A stretch of 25,184 nt of DNA. Origin: Pseudomonadota bacterium (GTDB taxonomy: Bacteria; Pseudomonadota; Alphaproteobacteria; Caulobacterales; Caulobacteraceae). Positions 15,663 to 23,536 of the stretch are shown piece by piece (the first letter of the stretch is position 1; every line of letters begins with the position of its first letter). The notes beneath the pieces were generated by a model. The model was given only the letters and a program-made list of their open reading frames with translations. It was not told the origin of the DNA and did no database searches. The position numbers and the translations under genes were made by a program. The stretch is from positions 1 to 25,184 of the forward strand of contig JAEYAO010000068.1 in NCBI GenBank assembly GCA_023456105.1, written 5' to 3'.

Positions 15663-16064
15663 ATGTCCGACGCCCTTCCCCAGCCCCCGTCCGGCCAGCC
15701 GGTCGGCCGCGTCATCGCCATGCCGGGCGACACCAATCCCGAAGGCGACATCTTCGGCGGCTGGCTCTTGGCCCAGATGGACCTGGCCGGCGCCACGCCG
15801 GCGTTCGAACTGGCCTGCGGTCGTTGCGCCACCGTGGCGCTGGACGGCATGGTGTTCCACCAGCCCGTGTCGGTCGGCGACGAGGTGTCGATCTACGCCG
15901 AGGTGGTGGGGACGGGCCGCACCTCCATCCGCGTCCACGTCGAGGCCTGGAAGCGGTCGCGCAACCAGCCTCAGGCCGCCTCCGTGCGCGTGACCGAGGG
16001 CGTCTTCTCCTATGTGGCCATCGACGGCGAGCGCAAGCCCCGCCCCCTGCCCGGCAAGGCGTGA
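15663..16064 (+). CDS. yciA: Acyl-CoA thioesterase, YciA type
   Basis: This hot-dog-fold enzyme hydrolyses acyl-CoA to free acid and CoA in the cytosol; YciA members act on a wide range of chain lengths. The 133 residues carry the family's active-site segment NPEGDIFGGWLLAQMDLAGA (about residues 24-43) with the catalytic Asp in GDIFGGW. VALDGMVFHQPVSVGDEVSIYAEV and ASVRVTEGVFSYVAID follow. Length is normal. The ATG at 15663 has no evident ribosome site, but the family alignment supports it. It probably has its own promoter at 15597 and is followed 39 bases later by def, which also seems to have its own. Confidence 0.88.
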   Translation: MSDALPQPPSGQPVGRVIAMPGDTNPEGDIFGGWLLAQMDLAGATPAFELACGRCATVALDGMVFHQPVSVGDEVSIYAEVVGTGRTSIRVHVEAWKRSRNQPQAASVRVTEGVFSYVAIDGERKPRPLPGKA

Positions 16065-16068
16065 AATC

Positions 16069-16096
16069 TTGACCTCGCGGCGGGGCGGCCCTACGT
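16069..16096 (+). promoter_or_regulatory. Promoter of the def gene, placing the start at or next to the ATG
   Basis: TTGACC (16069-16074), 16 bases and CTACGT (16091-16096) form a good housekeeping-type promoter. With the usual 6-8 bases from the -10 end, transcription would begin at about 16102-16104, that is, on the def ATG (16104). There is no Shine-Dalgarno sequence before the ATG, which agrees with a leaderless message. Confidence 0.5.
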
Positions 16097-16103
16097 CCCG
16101 ACA

Positions 16104-16679
16104 ATGGCCGTCCGTCGCATCCTCACCATCGACAATCCCGCCGATCTGGCGATCCTGAAGCAGGTGTCCCAGCCGGTTCCGGCGGTGGACGACGCCGTCC
16201 GCACCCTGATGGACGACATGCTGGAGACCATGTACGCCGCCCCCGGCATCGGCCTGGCCGCCGTGCAGATCGGCGCGCTGGACCGGGTCATCGTCATGGA
16301 TCTGGGCGACCGCGACGGCGACATTCCCGAAACCGAAGAGGAAGAGGCGGAGAACGCCGAGGCGCGCCGCAACCCGCGCTTCTTCGCCAATCCCGAGATC
16401 CTGTGGTCGTCCGACGAACTGTTCGTCTACGAGGAAGGCTGCCTGTCGATCCCGGAGTATTTCGACAAGGTCGAACGCCCGGCCCGCGTGCGCATCCGCT
16501 ATCTGAACCGCGACGGAGAACAGGTCGAGGAAGAGGCGTCGGGCCTCTACGCCGTCTGCATCCAGCACGAGATGGACCACCTGAACGGCGTGCTGTTCAT
16601 CGACCACCTGTCGCGGCTGAAGCGCGAGCGCGCCGTGACCAAGGTCAAGAAGGCCGCCCGCGAAAGGATCGCCGCCTGA
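16104..16679 (+). CDS. def: Peptide deformylase
   Basis: Def removes the N-formyl group from new proteins and is essential. All three motifs are intact: GIGLAAVQIG (48-57), EGCLSIP (111-117, metal ligand Cys113) and QHEMDHLNG (154-162, ligands His155 and His159, catalytic Glu156). At 191 residues it is a little long because of an acidic insertion (about residues 70-90, DIPETEEEEAENAE) after the first beta strands, which I recall from other alphaproteobacterial deformylases. The start is set by the family N-terminus; there is no ribosome site, and the promoter at 16069 suggests a leaderless mRNA. The stop overlaps the next small gene's ATG by one base (TGATG). fmt follows that gene, giving the usual def-fmt partnership. 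Confidence 0.96.
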   Translation: MAVRRILTIDNPADLAILKQVSQPVPAVDDAVRTLMDDMLETMYAAPGIGLAAVQIGALDRVIVMDLGDRDGDIPETEEEEAENAEARRNPRFFANPEILWSSDELFVYEEGCLSIPEYFDKVERPARVRIRYLNRDGEQVEEEASGLYAVCIQHEMDHLNGVLFIDHLSRLKRERAVTKVKKAARERIAA

Positions 16680-16954
16680 TGCGTCTGCCCTCCGACGAAC
16701 TCGCCAAGGACCTTCCGCGCACCGCCGCTCGCATTTCGCGCCGCGGCCGTTCGCTGGTGATCGACACCACCGGCCGTCGCCGTTTGACCCGCAGCCAGAA
16801 GGCCGGCGTCGCGGGCGTGGCGACCCTGGCGGGCGTGGCCTTGCTGGGCGTGGTGGCGGGGCTGCTGCTCGATCGTCTGCTGGATTTCGACGATGCTTTG
16901 GACGCCGGCGGCGAATGGGACGAGGGCGGCGGCGTCTTCACCCGCTGGCAGTAA
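16679..16954 (+). CDS. Small single-pass membrane protein between def and fmt
   Basis: This 91-residue protein is not one I recognise. A basic N-terminal half (several Arg pairs, SRRGRSLV, GRRRLTRSQK) is followed by one strongly hydrophobic segment of about 24 residues (around 42-65, glycine- and alanine-rich), then an acidic tail (DFDDALDAGGEWDEGGG) ending FTRWQ. The charge pattern predicts the N-terminus in the cytosol and the tail in the periplasm. The ATG overlaps the def stop as TGATG, so it should be made along with deformylase. Codon bias is like its neighbours. It is very probably a real gene; function is unknown. Confidence 0.65.
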   Translation: MRLPSDELAKDLPRTAARISRRGRSLVIDTTGRRRLTRSQKAGVAGVATLAGVALLGVVAGLLLDRLLDFDDALDAGGEWDEGGGVFTRWQ

Positions 16955-16981
16955 CCTTTCCCGTCCTCTAAAGGCGTGCCC

Positions 16982-17905
16982 ATGCGCCTCGCCTTTATGG
17001 GAACCCCCGACTTCGCCGTGCCGTCGCTGGCCGAGCTGATCGCCTCTGGCCATGAGGTCGTGGCCGTCTATTCGCAGCCGCCCAGGCCGAAGGGGCGCGG
17101 CCAGAAGCTGACGCCCTCGCCCGTCCACGCCTTCGCCGAGACCATGGGCCTGCCGGTCTTCACCCCCGCCTCCATGAAGGCCGCCGAGGCCATTGAGGTG
17201 TTCGAAAGCCTGGATCTCGACGCCGCCTGCGTGGTCGCCTACGGCCAGATCCTGAGGCCCGCCGTGCTGGAGGCGCCGCGCCTCGGCTGCTTCAATCTGC
17301 ACGGCTCATTGCTGCCGCGCTGGCGTGGCGCGGCGCCCATCCAGCGCGCCATCATGGCCGGCGACCGACAGACCGGCGTCCAGATCATGCGCATGAGCGA
17401 AGGCTTGGACGAAGGCCCCATCCTGCTGAGCGAGGTCATGGACATCCGCCCCGACGACACCGCCGCCAGCCTGTCCGAGCGCATGGCCCACACCGGCGCC
17501 GCCCTGTGGCCGCGCGCGCTGGCCGCCATCGAACGCGGGGGCGCGACCCCGACCGAACAGGCGGGCGAGCCGACCTACGCGCGCAAGATCACCCCGGCCG
17601 AGGCCCGCATCGACTGGAGCCGCCCCGCCGCCGAGATCGACGCCCGCATCCGCGGCCTGTCGCCCTTTCCCGGCGCCTGGTTCGAGGCGCCGTCCGCCGA
17701 AGGCCCGGTGCGCATCAAGGCCCTGCTGTCGAGCACAGCCGACGGATCGGCCGCGCCGGGAACCCTGCTGGACGACCGCCTGACGGTCGCCTGCGGCTCG
17801 GGCGCCGTGCGCCTCCTGCGGGTCCAGCGCGAGGGCCGCGCCGCCCAGTCCGCCGAGGACCTTCTGCGCGGCTTTTCTCTGCCCGCCGGCGCCGTGCTCG
17901 GCTGA
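16982..17905 (+). CDS. fmt: Methionyl-tRNA formyltransferase
   Basis: Fmt adds a formyl group from 10-formyl-tetrahydrofolate to initiator Met-tRNA. From the ATG at 16982 the 307 residues begin MRLAFMGTPDFAVPSL, the standard start. The catalytic set lies in FNLHGSLLPRWRGAAPIQRA (Asn105, His107, SLLP loop) with Asp143 in SEGLDEGPIL, numbers almost identical to E. coli (106, 108, 144). A C-terminal OB-like domain follows, from about residue 200, containing RIRGLSPFPGAWF. AAGG sits about eight bases before the ATG; a GTG six bases earlier (16976) is less likely. The stop overlaps the truA start by one base (TGATG). Confidence 0.96.
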   Translation: MRLAFMGTPDFAVPSLAELIASGHEVVAVYSQPPRPKGRGQKLTPSPVHAFAETMGLPVFTPASMKAAEAIEVFESLDLDAACVVAYGQILRPAVLEAPRLGCFNLHGSLLPRWRGAAPIQRAIMAGDRQTGVQIMRMSEGLDEGPILLSEVMDIRPDDTAASLSERMAHTGAALWPRALAAIERGGATPTEQAGEPTYARKITPAEARIDWSRPAAEIDARIRGLSPFPGAWFEAPSAEGPVRIKALLSSTADGSAAPGTLLDDRLTVACGSGAVRLLRVQREGRAAQSAEDLLRGFSLPAGAVLG

Positions 17906-18648
17906 TGTCGCGCTATCGGCTGACGGTCGAGTACGACGGCACGGCCTACAACGGCTTTCAGGCCCAGGCCGACCAACCCACGGTGCAGGGCGCCCTGGAG
18001 ACCGCGATCCACGCCTTTTCGGGCGAGCGCATCCGCATCGCCGCCGCCGGCCGCACCGACGCGGGCGTGCACGCCACGGGCCAAGTGATCCACGCCGACC
18101 TCCAGCGCGAGTGGCCCGCCGCCACCGTCATGAACGCCATGAACGCTCATCTGGTGCACGAGGGCGTCTGCGTGCTCGACTGCGCGCCTGCGCCCGATTT
18201 CGAGTGGCACGCGCGCTTCTCCGCGACCGGCCGCGCCTATCGCTACCGCATCGCGAACCGTCAGGCCCAGCCTGTGCTGGAGCGCCACCGCGTCTGGCAC
18301 GTGCGCAAACCGCTGGACGCGAACACCATGAACTCGGCGGCGCAGGCGCTGGTGGGCCAGCACGACTTCACCACCTTCCGCGACGTGGGCTGTCAGTCCA
18401 AGTCGCCGGTCAAGACGCTGGACGTCGCCCGCGTCGAACGCCATGGCGACGAGGTCCACCTGGTGTTCGAGGCTCGCAGTTTCCTGCACCGCCAGGTCCG
18501 CTCCATGGCCGGCACCCTGGTCGAGGTGGGCCTCGGCCGCTGGACAGCGGAGGACGTGCAGGCGGCGCTGGACGCCCGCGACCGCAGCGCCTGCGGGCCG
18601 GTCGCGCCGTCCGCCGGCCTTTATCTGACCGGGGTCAAGTACGCGTGA
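17905..18648 (+). CDS. truA: tRNA pseudouridine(38-40) synthase TruA
   Basis: TruA makes pseudouridine at positions 38-40 in the anticodon arm of several tRNAs. The 247-residue protein begins MSRYRLTVEYDGTAYNGFQAQ. It carries the active-site loop AAAGRTDAGVHATGQV with catalytic Asp52 and RAYRYRI, then the second half with HDFTTFRDVGCQSKSPVKT and ARSFLHRQVRSMAGTLVEVG. Length is normal. The ATG overlaps the fmt stop as TGATG; the frame extends further upstream only as a shadow of fmt. It ends the plus-strand run and faces fabB, with an inverted repeat pair between. Confidence 0.96.
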   Translation: MSRYRLTVEYDGTAYNGFQAQADQPTVQGALETAIHAFSGERIRIAAAGRTDAGVHATGQVIHADLQREWPAATVMNAMNAHLVHEGVCVLDCAPAPDFEWHARFSATGRAYRYRIANRQAQPVLERHRVWHVRKPLDANTMNSAAQALVGQHDFTTFRDVGCQSKSPVKTLDVARVERHGDEVHLVFEARSFLHRQVRSMAGTLVEVGLGRWTAEDVQAALDARDRSACGPVAPSAGLYLTGVKYA

Positions 18649-18664
18649 AGTGCAGCACCGTCAC

Positions 18665-18760
18665 CTTCGGGCTTGACCCGAGGGCCGGATAATCCGCCGC
18701 ATTGCGCTGGCCGTCCTCGCACCTGCGCCTTCGCCCCCGATCCTCGGGTCAAGCCCGAGG
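18665..18760. repeat. Two oppositely oriented palindromic intergenic repeats
   Basis: CTTCGGGCTTGACCCGAGG (18665-18683) and CCTCGGGTCAAGCCCGAGG (18742-18760) are reverse complements with one mismatch. Each copy is also a near-palindrome by itself (TCGGG...CCCGA). The second copy continues into ATGACGGGC; the flank of the first is similar (GTCACC). I recognise this as a common intergenic repeat of alphaproteobacterial genomes. Lying between convergent truA and fabB, the pair could fold into one long stem or two short hairpins and may help end transcription from both sides; no T-run is present. Confidence 0.75.
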
Positions 18761-18776
18761 ATGACGGGCAAGGCGG

Positions 18777-20006
18777 TCACACCTTCGAGAACACCACCGT
18801 CCCGTTGGTCCCGCCAAAGCCGAAGCTGTTGGACATCACCGTGGTCAGTTCGCCGTCGTGGCGCTCGCGCAGGATCGGCATGCCCTCGAACGCCGGATCG
18901 AGGTTTTCGATATGCGCGCTCTCGGCGGCGAATCCGTTGTGCAGCATCAAGAGCGAATAGATCGCCTCCTGCGCGCCCGCCGCGCCCAGGCTGTGGCCGG
19001 TCAGCGACTTGGTGGAGGAGATCATCGGCATGTCGTCGCCGAACACCGCCCGCACCGCCTCCATCTCCTTGAGGTCGCCGACGGGCGTGGAGGTGCCGTG
19101 CGGGTTCAGATAGTCGATCCGCCGGCCGCCCGCCTGTTCCATGGCGATCTTCATGCAGCGCTGGGCGCCTTCGCCCGACGGCGCCACCATGTCGTAGCCG
19201 TCCGAGTTCGCCGCATATCCCACGACCTCGCCATAGATGGTCGCGCCGCGCGCCTTGGCCCGCTCGTACTCCTCCAGCACCACGATGCCCGCGCCGCCCG
19301 CGATGACAAAGCCGTCCCTCGCCGCGTCATAGGCGCGCGAGGCGACCGACGGCGTGGCGTTGAAGTCGGACGACATGGCGCCCATGGCGTCGAACATGTT
19401 GGACATCGACCAGTCGATGTCCTCGCAGCCGCCGGCGAAGACCACGTCCTGCTTGCCCCACTGGATCTGCTCGGCGCCCGCGCCGATGCAGTGGGCCGAG
19501 GTCGCGCAGGCCGAGCTGATCGAATAGTTGATCCCCCGCATGCCGAACCAGGTGGCCAGCACCGCCGATGGACCCGACGCCATGGCCTTGGGCACCGCGA
19601 ACGGCCCGATGCGCTTGGGCGAGCCCTTCTCGACCGTGGTCTGGGCCGCCTGCAGGATCACCTGGGTCGAGGGGCCGCCCTCGCCGACGATCAGGCCGAT
19701 GCGGTCGTCCTTGATCTCCTCGGCCGTCATGCCCGACGACTTCAGCGCCTCTTCAAAGGCGATGTGGCCCCAGGCCGTGCCGTTGGCGAGAAAGCGCGAG
19801 GCGCGGCGATCCACCAGCGGCGCCCAGTCTTCGGCCGTGGCGCCCAGCGCGGGCGGCGCCCACACCTGACTACGGAAGCCGTGGGTGATGTGATCGGGAG
19901 CGGCGACCACGCCCGAGCGGGCGTTGCGCAGCGACTGCGTGACCTCATCGACCCCTGTGCCGATGGAGGAGACGATGCCCAGGCCGGTGACGACGACGCG
20001 ACGCAT
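18777..20006 (-). CDS. fabB: Beta-ketoacyl-ACP synthase I
   Basis: FabB condenses malonyl-ACP with acyl-ACP and is required to elongate the cis-unsaturated intermediates made by FabA. From the ATG at 20006 (AAGGA seven bases before) the 409 residues start MRRVVVTGLGIVSSIG. The thiolase-fold catalytic triad is complete: Cys167 in SISSACATSAHCIGAG, His303 in NPHGTSTPVGD and His338 in KSLTGHSLGAAGAQE, with Lys333. The C-terminus has NSFGFGGTNGTVVF. Length and motifs fit FabB better than FabF, and the fabA gene 74 bases upstream on the same strand strengthens this. A longer frame to 20042 lacks family similarity. Confidence 0.95.
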   Translation of the reverse strand: MRRVVVTGLGIVSSIGTGVDEVTQSLRNARSGVVAAPDHITHGFRSQVWAPPALGATAEDWAPLVDRRASRFLANGTAWGHIAFEEALKSSGMTAEEIKDDRIGLIVGEGGPSTQVILQAAQTTVEKGSPKRIGPFAVPKAMASGPSAVLATWFGMRGINYSISSACATSAHCIGAGAEQIQWGKQDVVFAGGCEDIDWSMSNMFDAMGAMSSDFNATPSVASRAYDAARDGFVIAGGAGIVVLEEYERAKARGATIYGEVVGYAANSDGYDMVAPSGEGAQRCMKIAMEQAGGRRIDYLNPHGTSTPVGDLKEMEAVRAVFGDDMPMISSTKSLTGHSLGAAGAQEAIYSLLMLHNGFAAESAHIENLDPAFEGMPILRERHDGELTTVMSNSFGFGGTNGTVVFSKV

Positions 20007-20080
20007 GGTGTGTCCTTCTTGTGCTGTAGGCTCTGTTACCAAAGCCGGCCGCGGATCCTTCCACGATCCATATGGGGGCG

Positions 20081-20614
20081 TCAGCCGCCCGCCGCTTCAT
20101 CCTTTGCGCCGAACAGGCCGACGCGCATGTCGTTGCAGGTGTAGATGACCTCGCCATCGGCCTCCAGCACGCCGTCGGCGATGCCCATCACCAGCTTGCG
20201 GTTGATGACCCGCTTCAGGTCGATCTTGTAGACGACCTTCTTGATGTCTGGCGTGACCTGGCCGGTGAACTTGACGTCACCGACGCCCAGGGCCCGCCCG
20301 CGCCCCGGCCCGCCGATCCAGCCTAGGTAGAAGCCGACCAGCTGCCACATGGCGTCCAGCCCCAGGCACCCCGGCATCACCGGATCGCCGATGAAGTGGC
20401 ACTGGAAGAACCAGAGGTCCGGATGGATGTCGAGCTCGGCCTCGACATAGCCCTTGCCGTGTGCGCCGCCGTCGCCGTTGATGGTGGTGATCCGGTCGAA
20501 CATCAGCATCGGCGGGGCCGGCAGCTGGGCGTTGCCGGGACCGAACAGCTCGCCGCGTCCCGAGGCGAGCAGCGCCTCCTTGTCGAAGGACGAGGGGTAT
20601 TGGGACTGGCTCAA
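20081..20614 (-). CDS. fabA: 3-hydroxydecanoyl-ACP dehydratase/isomerase
   Basis: FabA dehydrates 3-hydroxyacyl-ACP and isomerises trans-2- to cis-3-decenoyl-ACP, opening the branch to unsaturated fatty acids. The hot-dog fold has the active-site pair His73 and Asp87 in CHFIGDPVMPGCLGLDAMWQ, close to E. coli numbering (70, 84). LPAPPMLMFDRI and FTGQVTPDIKKVVYKID are also typical. I chose the TTG at 20614, giving 177 residues: it follows GGAAA, and the protein then starts SQSQYPSSF, as in relatives. The frame reaches 20674 but that extension has no family match. No ATG fits. The 82 bases up to the SH3 gene must hold any private promoter; TTGAGC (20674-20669) and TAACCC 17 bases on are a weak candidate. 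Confidence 0.93.
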   Translation of the reverse strand: MSQSQYPSSFDKEALLASGRGELFGPGNAQLPAPPMLMFDRITTINGDGGAHGKGYVEAELDIHPDLWFFQCHFIGDPVMPGCLGLDAMWQLVGFYLGWIGGPGRGRALGVGDVKFTGQVTPDIKKVVYKIDLKRVINRKLVMGIADGVLEADGEVIYTCNDMRVGLFGAKDEAAGG

Positions 20615-20696
20615 GGCGTTTCCGTTTCTAAACTGTTGTTGCAGCGGGTTACACGACCCCGCCGGACGGCTCAACAGCAGGAACGAAGGCCTCGGG

Positions 20697-21257
20697 TCAG
20701 GTGCGTCCCCGTCCGGCGGGCCGCGCGGCGTTGCACAGGGCGCGCTCCTGGGCGCCGAACACCGCCCGCTGGCTGACCCAGCCGCGCGTTTTTCTGGCCC
20801 GCACCCGGCACCAGCCCTCCTCGCATTCGTCCAGCGACACGATGGAGCGCGGCTGAAGACGAGCCCGCACGCCCGACGCCTCGGTGCGGCCCGCGTGGAT
20901 CATCACCTCTTGCGAAGAGGCGTTGAAGACGCTGCGGCGGCCCGACGCCACCGTGCGGTGAATCCACGACACCGACCCTTGCGCGTCGCACACCTTTCGC
21001 CACTCGCGCGTCTCGGCGATCACCTGAACCGGCAGGCCGGCGGCGCGGTATTCCCACAGGATCGGATAATCCAGCCCCGGCCCCTGCCGCGCCCGCACGT
21101 GCGAGGACTTCAGCGACACCCAGCGCGGCACCTCCAGCCCCGTCGGCGTCGGCCGCCCGTCCGGCATGGTGTTCCCCGCCGCCGCCATCAGCCCCGCGCC
21201 GACGGCCGCCGCGGCGACCACCGCCCTTCTGATCCTGTTGCACATCGTTCTGGACAC
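20697..21257 (-). CDS. Exported SH3 domain-containing protein
   Basis: The 186-residue product begins with a signal peptide (RIRRAVVAAAAVGAGLMAAAG), so it is probably periplasmic. Two bacterial SH3-like modules follow. The first runs about residues 45-110 (VSLKSSHVRARQGPGLDYPI, EWRKVCDAQGSVSWIHRTVAS). The second covers about 115-168 (VRARLQPRSIVSLDECEEGWCRVRARKTRGWVSQ, where the glycine-tryptophan pattern repeats). Such modules usually bind peptidoglycan or other wall peptides; no catalytic domain is present. The GTG at 21257 follows AGGGG; ATG at 21245 is an alternative with four fewer residues. It is on the same strand as fabA, 82 bases upstream of it; a functional link is not obvious. Confidence 0.82.
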   Translation of the reverse strand: MSRTMCNRIRRAVVAAAAVGAGLMAAAGNTMPDGRPTPTGLEVPRWVSLKSSHVRARQGPGLDYPILWEYRAAGLPVQVIAETREWRKVCDAQGSVSWIHRTVASGRRSVFNASSQEVMIHAGRTEASGVRARLQPRSIVSLDECEEGWCRVRARKTRGWVSQRAVFGAQERALCNAARPAGRGRT

Positions 21258-21433
21258 CGAACCCCTGCCAGCAGCGCCGGGTTTGTTGCGAAGGCCTGAG
21301 GGCCGCGAGTGTCGCCCGAGGAGCTTAAGAGCGGATTAACCAAGCCGGGCGGCGGGGGTCCGATCTAAACGCGGTCTTAAGTCGCCCTGTGAAAGGTGGG
21401 CGCCTCAGGGGCGCGAAAGGGGGGCGAGCGGGC

Positions 21434-22732
21434 GTGGACAGGATGCCGGACAAGCCCTTCGACCTCTGGGACGGCCTGGCGTTCGCCGCGTCGGTGCTGA
21501 TCGTGCTGCTTTACGGGCAGATCTGGTTTGCGCCCCTGACCGGCTACGGCGAGGCCTCGGCCGACCAGCTGAAGGCCGTCTTCTATCCCGCCTATCTGCT
21601 GGCGATCGGCCTGGTGCTGCTGCGGCCACAGGAGACGTTGCGCATCCTGAAGCGCTCGCCTTGGCTGGTCGCCCTGATCCTGCTGGTGATCGCCTCCAAT
21701 GTCTGGTCCATCGCGCCGGACAAGACCCTGCGCCGCACCCTTGCGCTGGTGTGCACCTCGCTGGCCGGGATCGCCCTGGCCGCTCGCTGGAGTTGGCCCC
21801 GCTTTCTGGAGGTGCTGGCGACGGCCTTTGCGGTGATGTGCGTGCTGTCGCTGATGCTGGCGGTGCTGAAGCCGGACTGGGGCCGGATGACCGAGCTGTT
21901 CCCCGGCGCCTGGCGCGGCGTGTGGGTCGAGAAGAACTCGCTGGGCAGCGTCATGGCCCTGGCCGCGGTGACGCAGATCGCCGCCGCCGTCGTGACCCCC
22001 AGGCGCGCCATGGTCTGGAGCGGCGGGGCCGCCCTGTCGGTGTTCCTGGTGCTGATGTCGACCTCCAAGACCTCGCTGGTGGTGCTGCTGCTGGCGCTGG
22101 CCGCCCTCAGCTTCATGGCAGTGTTCAAGGGCGGGCCGCTGCGGGCGGTGGTCGGGGGCTGGGTCGCGGTGGTGGGCGTCGCGGGCGCGGCGGTGGTGCT
22201 GACCCTGGCCTGGCGGATCGCCTTTGACCTGCTCGGCAAGGACGCCACCCTGACCGGCCGCACAAAGGTCTGGAGCGGCATTCTCAACCAGATGCCGTCG
22301 CACTATTCGACGGGCTTCGGCTACGGCGCGGTGTGGGACGACAAATCCAGCTTCGGTCCCGCCATGCACGTCGCGCGCGAAGCCCTGTTCCTGCCCGCCC
22401 ATGCCCACAACGGCTGGCTGGAGGTGCTGCTGGCGCTGGGCGTGCCCGGCGTCGTGCTGATGGCCCTGTGGCTGGCCGAGACGTGGCTGCGGTCGATCTG
22501 GTCGGCGTTCACTTCGCCGGCCGGATGGTTCGCCCTGCCCTTCACCCTCATCTACAGCGTCAACATGTTGACCGAGAGCGTGACGCTGAACTGGCACGAT
22601 CTCTGGTGGGTGATGTTCGTGGCGGTCGCCAGCCGGCTGGTGCTGGGGGTCGATCCGGATCCCGCCTACCGCCCGTCTCCCCGTCGCGCGGCGGGGCGTC
22701 GCCGCCTCGGAGTCCGCCCCGCGCCGGCCTGA
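21434..22732 (+). CDS. O-antigen ligase family (Wzy_C) membrane protein
   Basis: A polytopic inner-membrane protein of about 432 residues with some ten hydrophobic segments. A Wzy_C region lies in the second half: TLTGRTKVWSGILNQM, a large periplasmic loop with FGYGAVWDDK, then HAHNGWLEVLLALGVPGVVLM, the His-containing motif shared by O-antigen ligases and polymerases. It would join or polymerise lipid-linked oligosaccharides on the periplasmic side. Ligase (WaaL) and polymerase (Wzy/HfsC-like) cannot be told apart by eye. I prefer the GTG at 21434, nine bases after a G-rich ribosome site (AAAGGGGGG); ATG at 21443 or GTG at 21389 are possible. It is transcribed alone, divergent from the SH3 gene and convergent with moeB, with 19 bases between stops. 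Confidence 0.85.
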   Translation: MDRMPDKPFDLWDGLAFAASVLIVLLYGQIWFAPLTGYGEASADQLKAVFYPAYLLAIGLVLLRPQETLRILKRSPWLVALILLVIASNVWSIAPDKTLRRTLALVCTSLAGIALAARWSWPRFLEVLATAFAVMCVLSLMLAVLKPDWGRMTELFPGAWRGVWVEKNSLGSVMALAAVTQIAAAVVTPRRAMVWSGGAALSVFLVLMSTSKTSLVVLLLALAALSFMAVFKGGPLRAVVGGWVAVVGVAGAAVVLTLAWRIAFDLLGKDATLTGRTKVWSGILNQMPSHYSTGFGYGAVWDDKSSFGPAMHVAREALFLPAHAHNGWLEVLLALGVPGVVLMALWLAETWLRSIWSAFTSPAGWFALPFTLIYSVNMLTESVTLNWHDLWWVMFVAVASRLVLGVDPDPAYRPSPRRAAGRRRLGVRPAPA

Positions 22733-22751
22733 GCCTGAGCCTGGGCCTGCG

Positions 22752-23489
22752 TCAGCCGCCGCACACCGGGCACGTGGGGTCCGACGCCACCCTGACCGTC
22801 CGCGCCTCGCCCGCCAGCCCGTCGTACAGCATCAGCCGCCCCGTCAGCGGCTCGCCGGCGCCCGTGATGATCTTGACCGCCTCCAGCGCCGCCATTGTCC
22901 CGATCACCCCGGCCAGCGCGCCGACCACGCCGACGCGGGCGCAGGTCTCGGCGTCCGGCGGAGTCTCCGGCACCAGGCACTGGTAGCAGGGCCGTCCCGC
23001 GAACACCCCGACCTGCCCGCTCCAGCGGCCCAGCGCCCCCGACACCAGCGGCTTGCCCGCCTCGACACAGGCGCGGTTCACCAGAAGACGGGTATCGAAG
23101 TCGTCCGTGCCGTCCAGCGCCAGGTCGAAGCCGCCGACCACCTCGGCCGCATTCGCCTGCGTCAGCCGCCGGGGAAAGGTCTCCACCGCCACATGCGGGT
23201 TCAGGGCGCGCAGCCGTCCGGCCCCCGCCTCGACCTTGAGCCGACCCTGATCGACGGTGTCGAACAGCACCTGCCGCTGCAGGTTGGACAGGGACACGAC
23301 GTCCTCGTCGATCAGGCCCAGCACGCCGACACCCGCCGCCGCCAGATACAGGGCCGCAGGGCTTCCGACGCCGCCCGCGCCGACGATCAGCACCCGCGCG
23401 CGGGCCAGCCGCTGCTGTCCCGGCCCGCCGACCTCGCGCAGCACCAGATGGCGGGCGTAGCGTTCGACTTCGTCAGGGGAGAAGGGCAC
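22752..23489 (-). CDS. moeB: MoeB/ThiF-type adenylyltransferase (E1-like)
   Basis: These enzymes adenylate the C-terminal Gly-Gly of a ubiquitin-like sulfur carrier (MoaD in molybdopterin, ThiS in thiamine synthesis). The 245 residues begin FSPDEVERYARHLVL, with the nucleotide-binding loop GAGGVGSPAA (37-46), DEDVVSLSNLQRQVLF (61-76) and the adenylation Asp130 in DGTDDFDTR. Two Cys-x2-Cys pairs (168/171 and 240/243) bind zinc. There is no rhodanese domain, and at 245 residues it is the short MoeB form. No MoaD or ThiS partner is in the window, so the MoeB name is likely but not certain. It lies 47 bases downstream of the BLUF gene on the same strand and may be co-transcribed with it. Confidence 0.85.
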   Translation of the reverse strand: MPFSPDEVERYARHLVLREVGGPGQQRLARARVLIVGAGGVGSPAALYLAAAGVGVLGLIDEDVVSLSNLQRQVLFDTVDQGRLKVEAGAGRLRALNPHVAVETFPRRLTQANAAEVVGGFDLALDGTDDFDTRLLVNRACVEAGKPLVSGALGRWSGQVGVFAGRPCYQCLVPETPPDAETCARVGVVGALAGVIGTMAALEAVKIITGAGEPLTGRLMLYDGLAGEARTVRVASDPTCPVCGG

Positions 23490-23536
23490 CCCTCCTCCTA
23501 GCCCGCCCCGAACCTCCAGGCGAGAGGCGCAGAGCC

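Noticed and set aside
20615..20696. Strong fabA promoter or fatty-acid regulator operator
   Set aside because: Only a weak TTGAGC-N17-TAACCC match and no clear palindrome were found, so it is not listed as a feature.
22727..22750. Four short tandem copies of a GCCTGR hexamer at the end of the O-antigen-ligase-type gene
   Set aside because: Too short and too simple in GC-rich sequence to call a functional repeat; could be slippage only.
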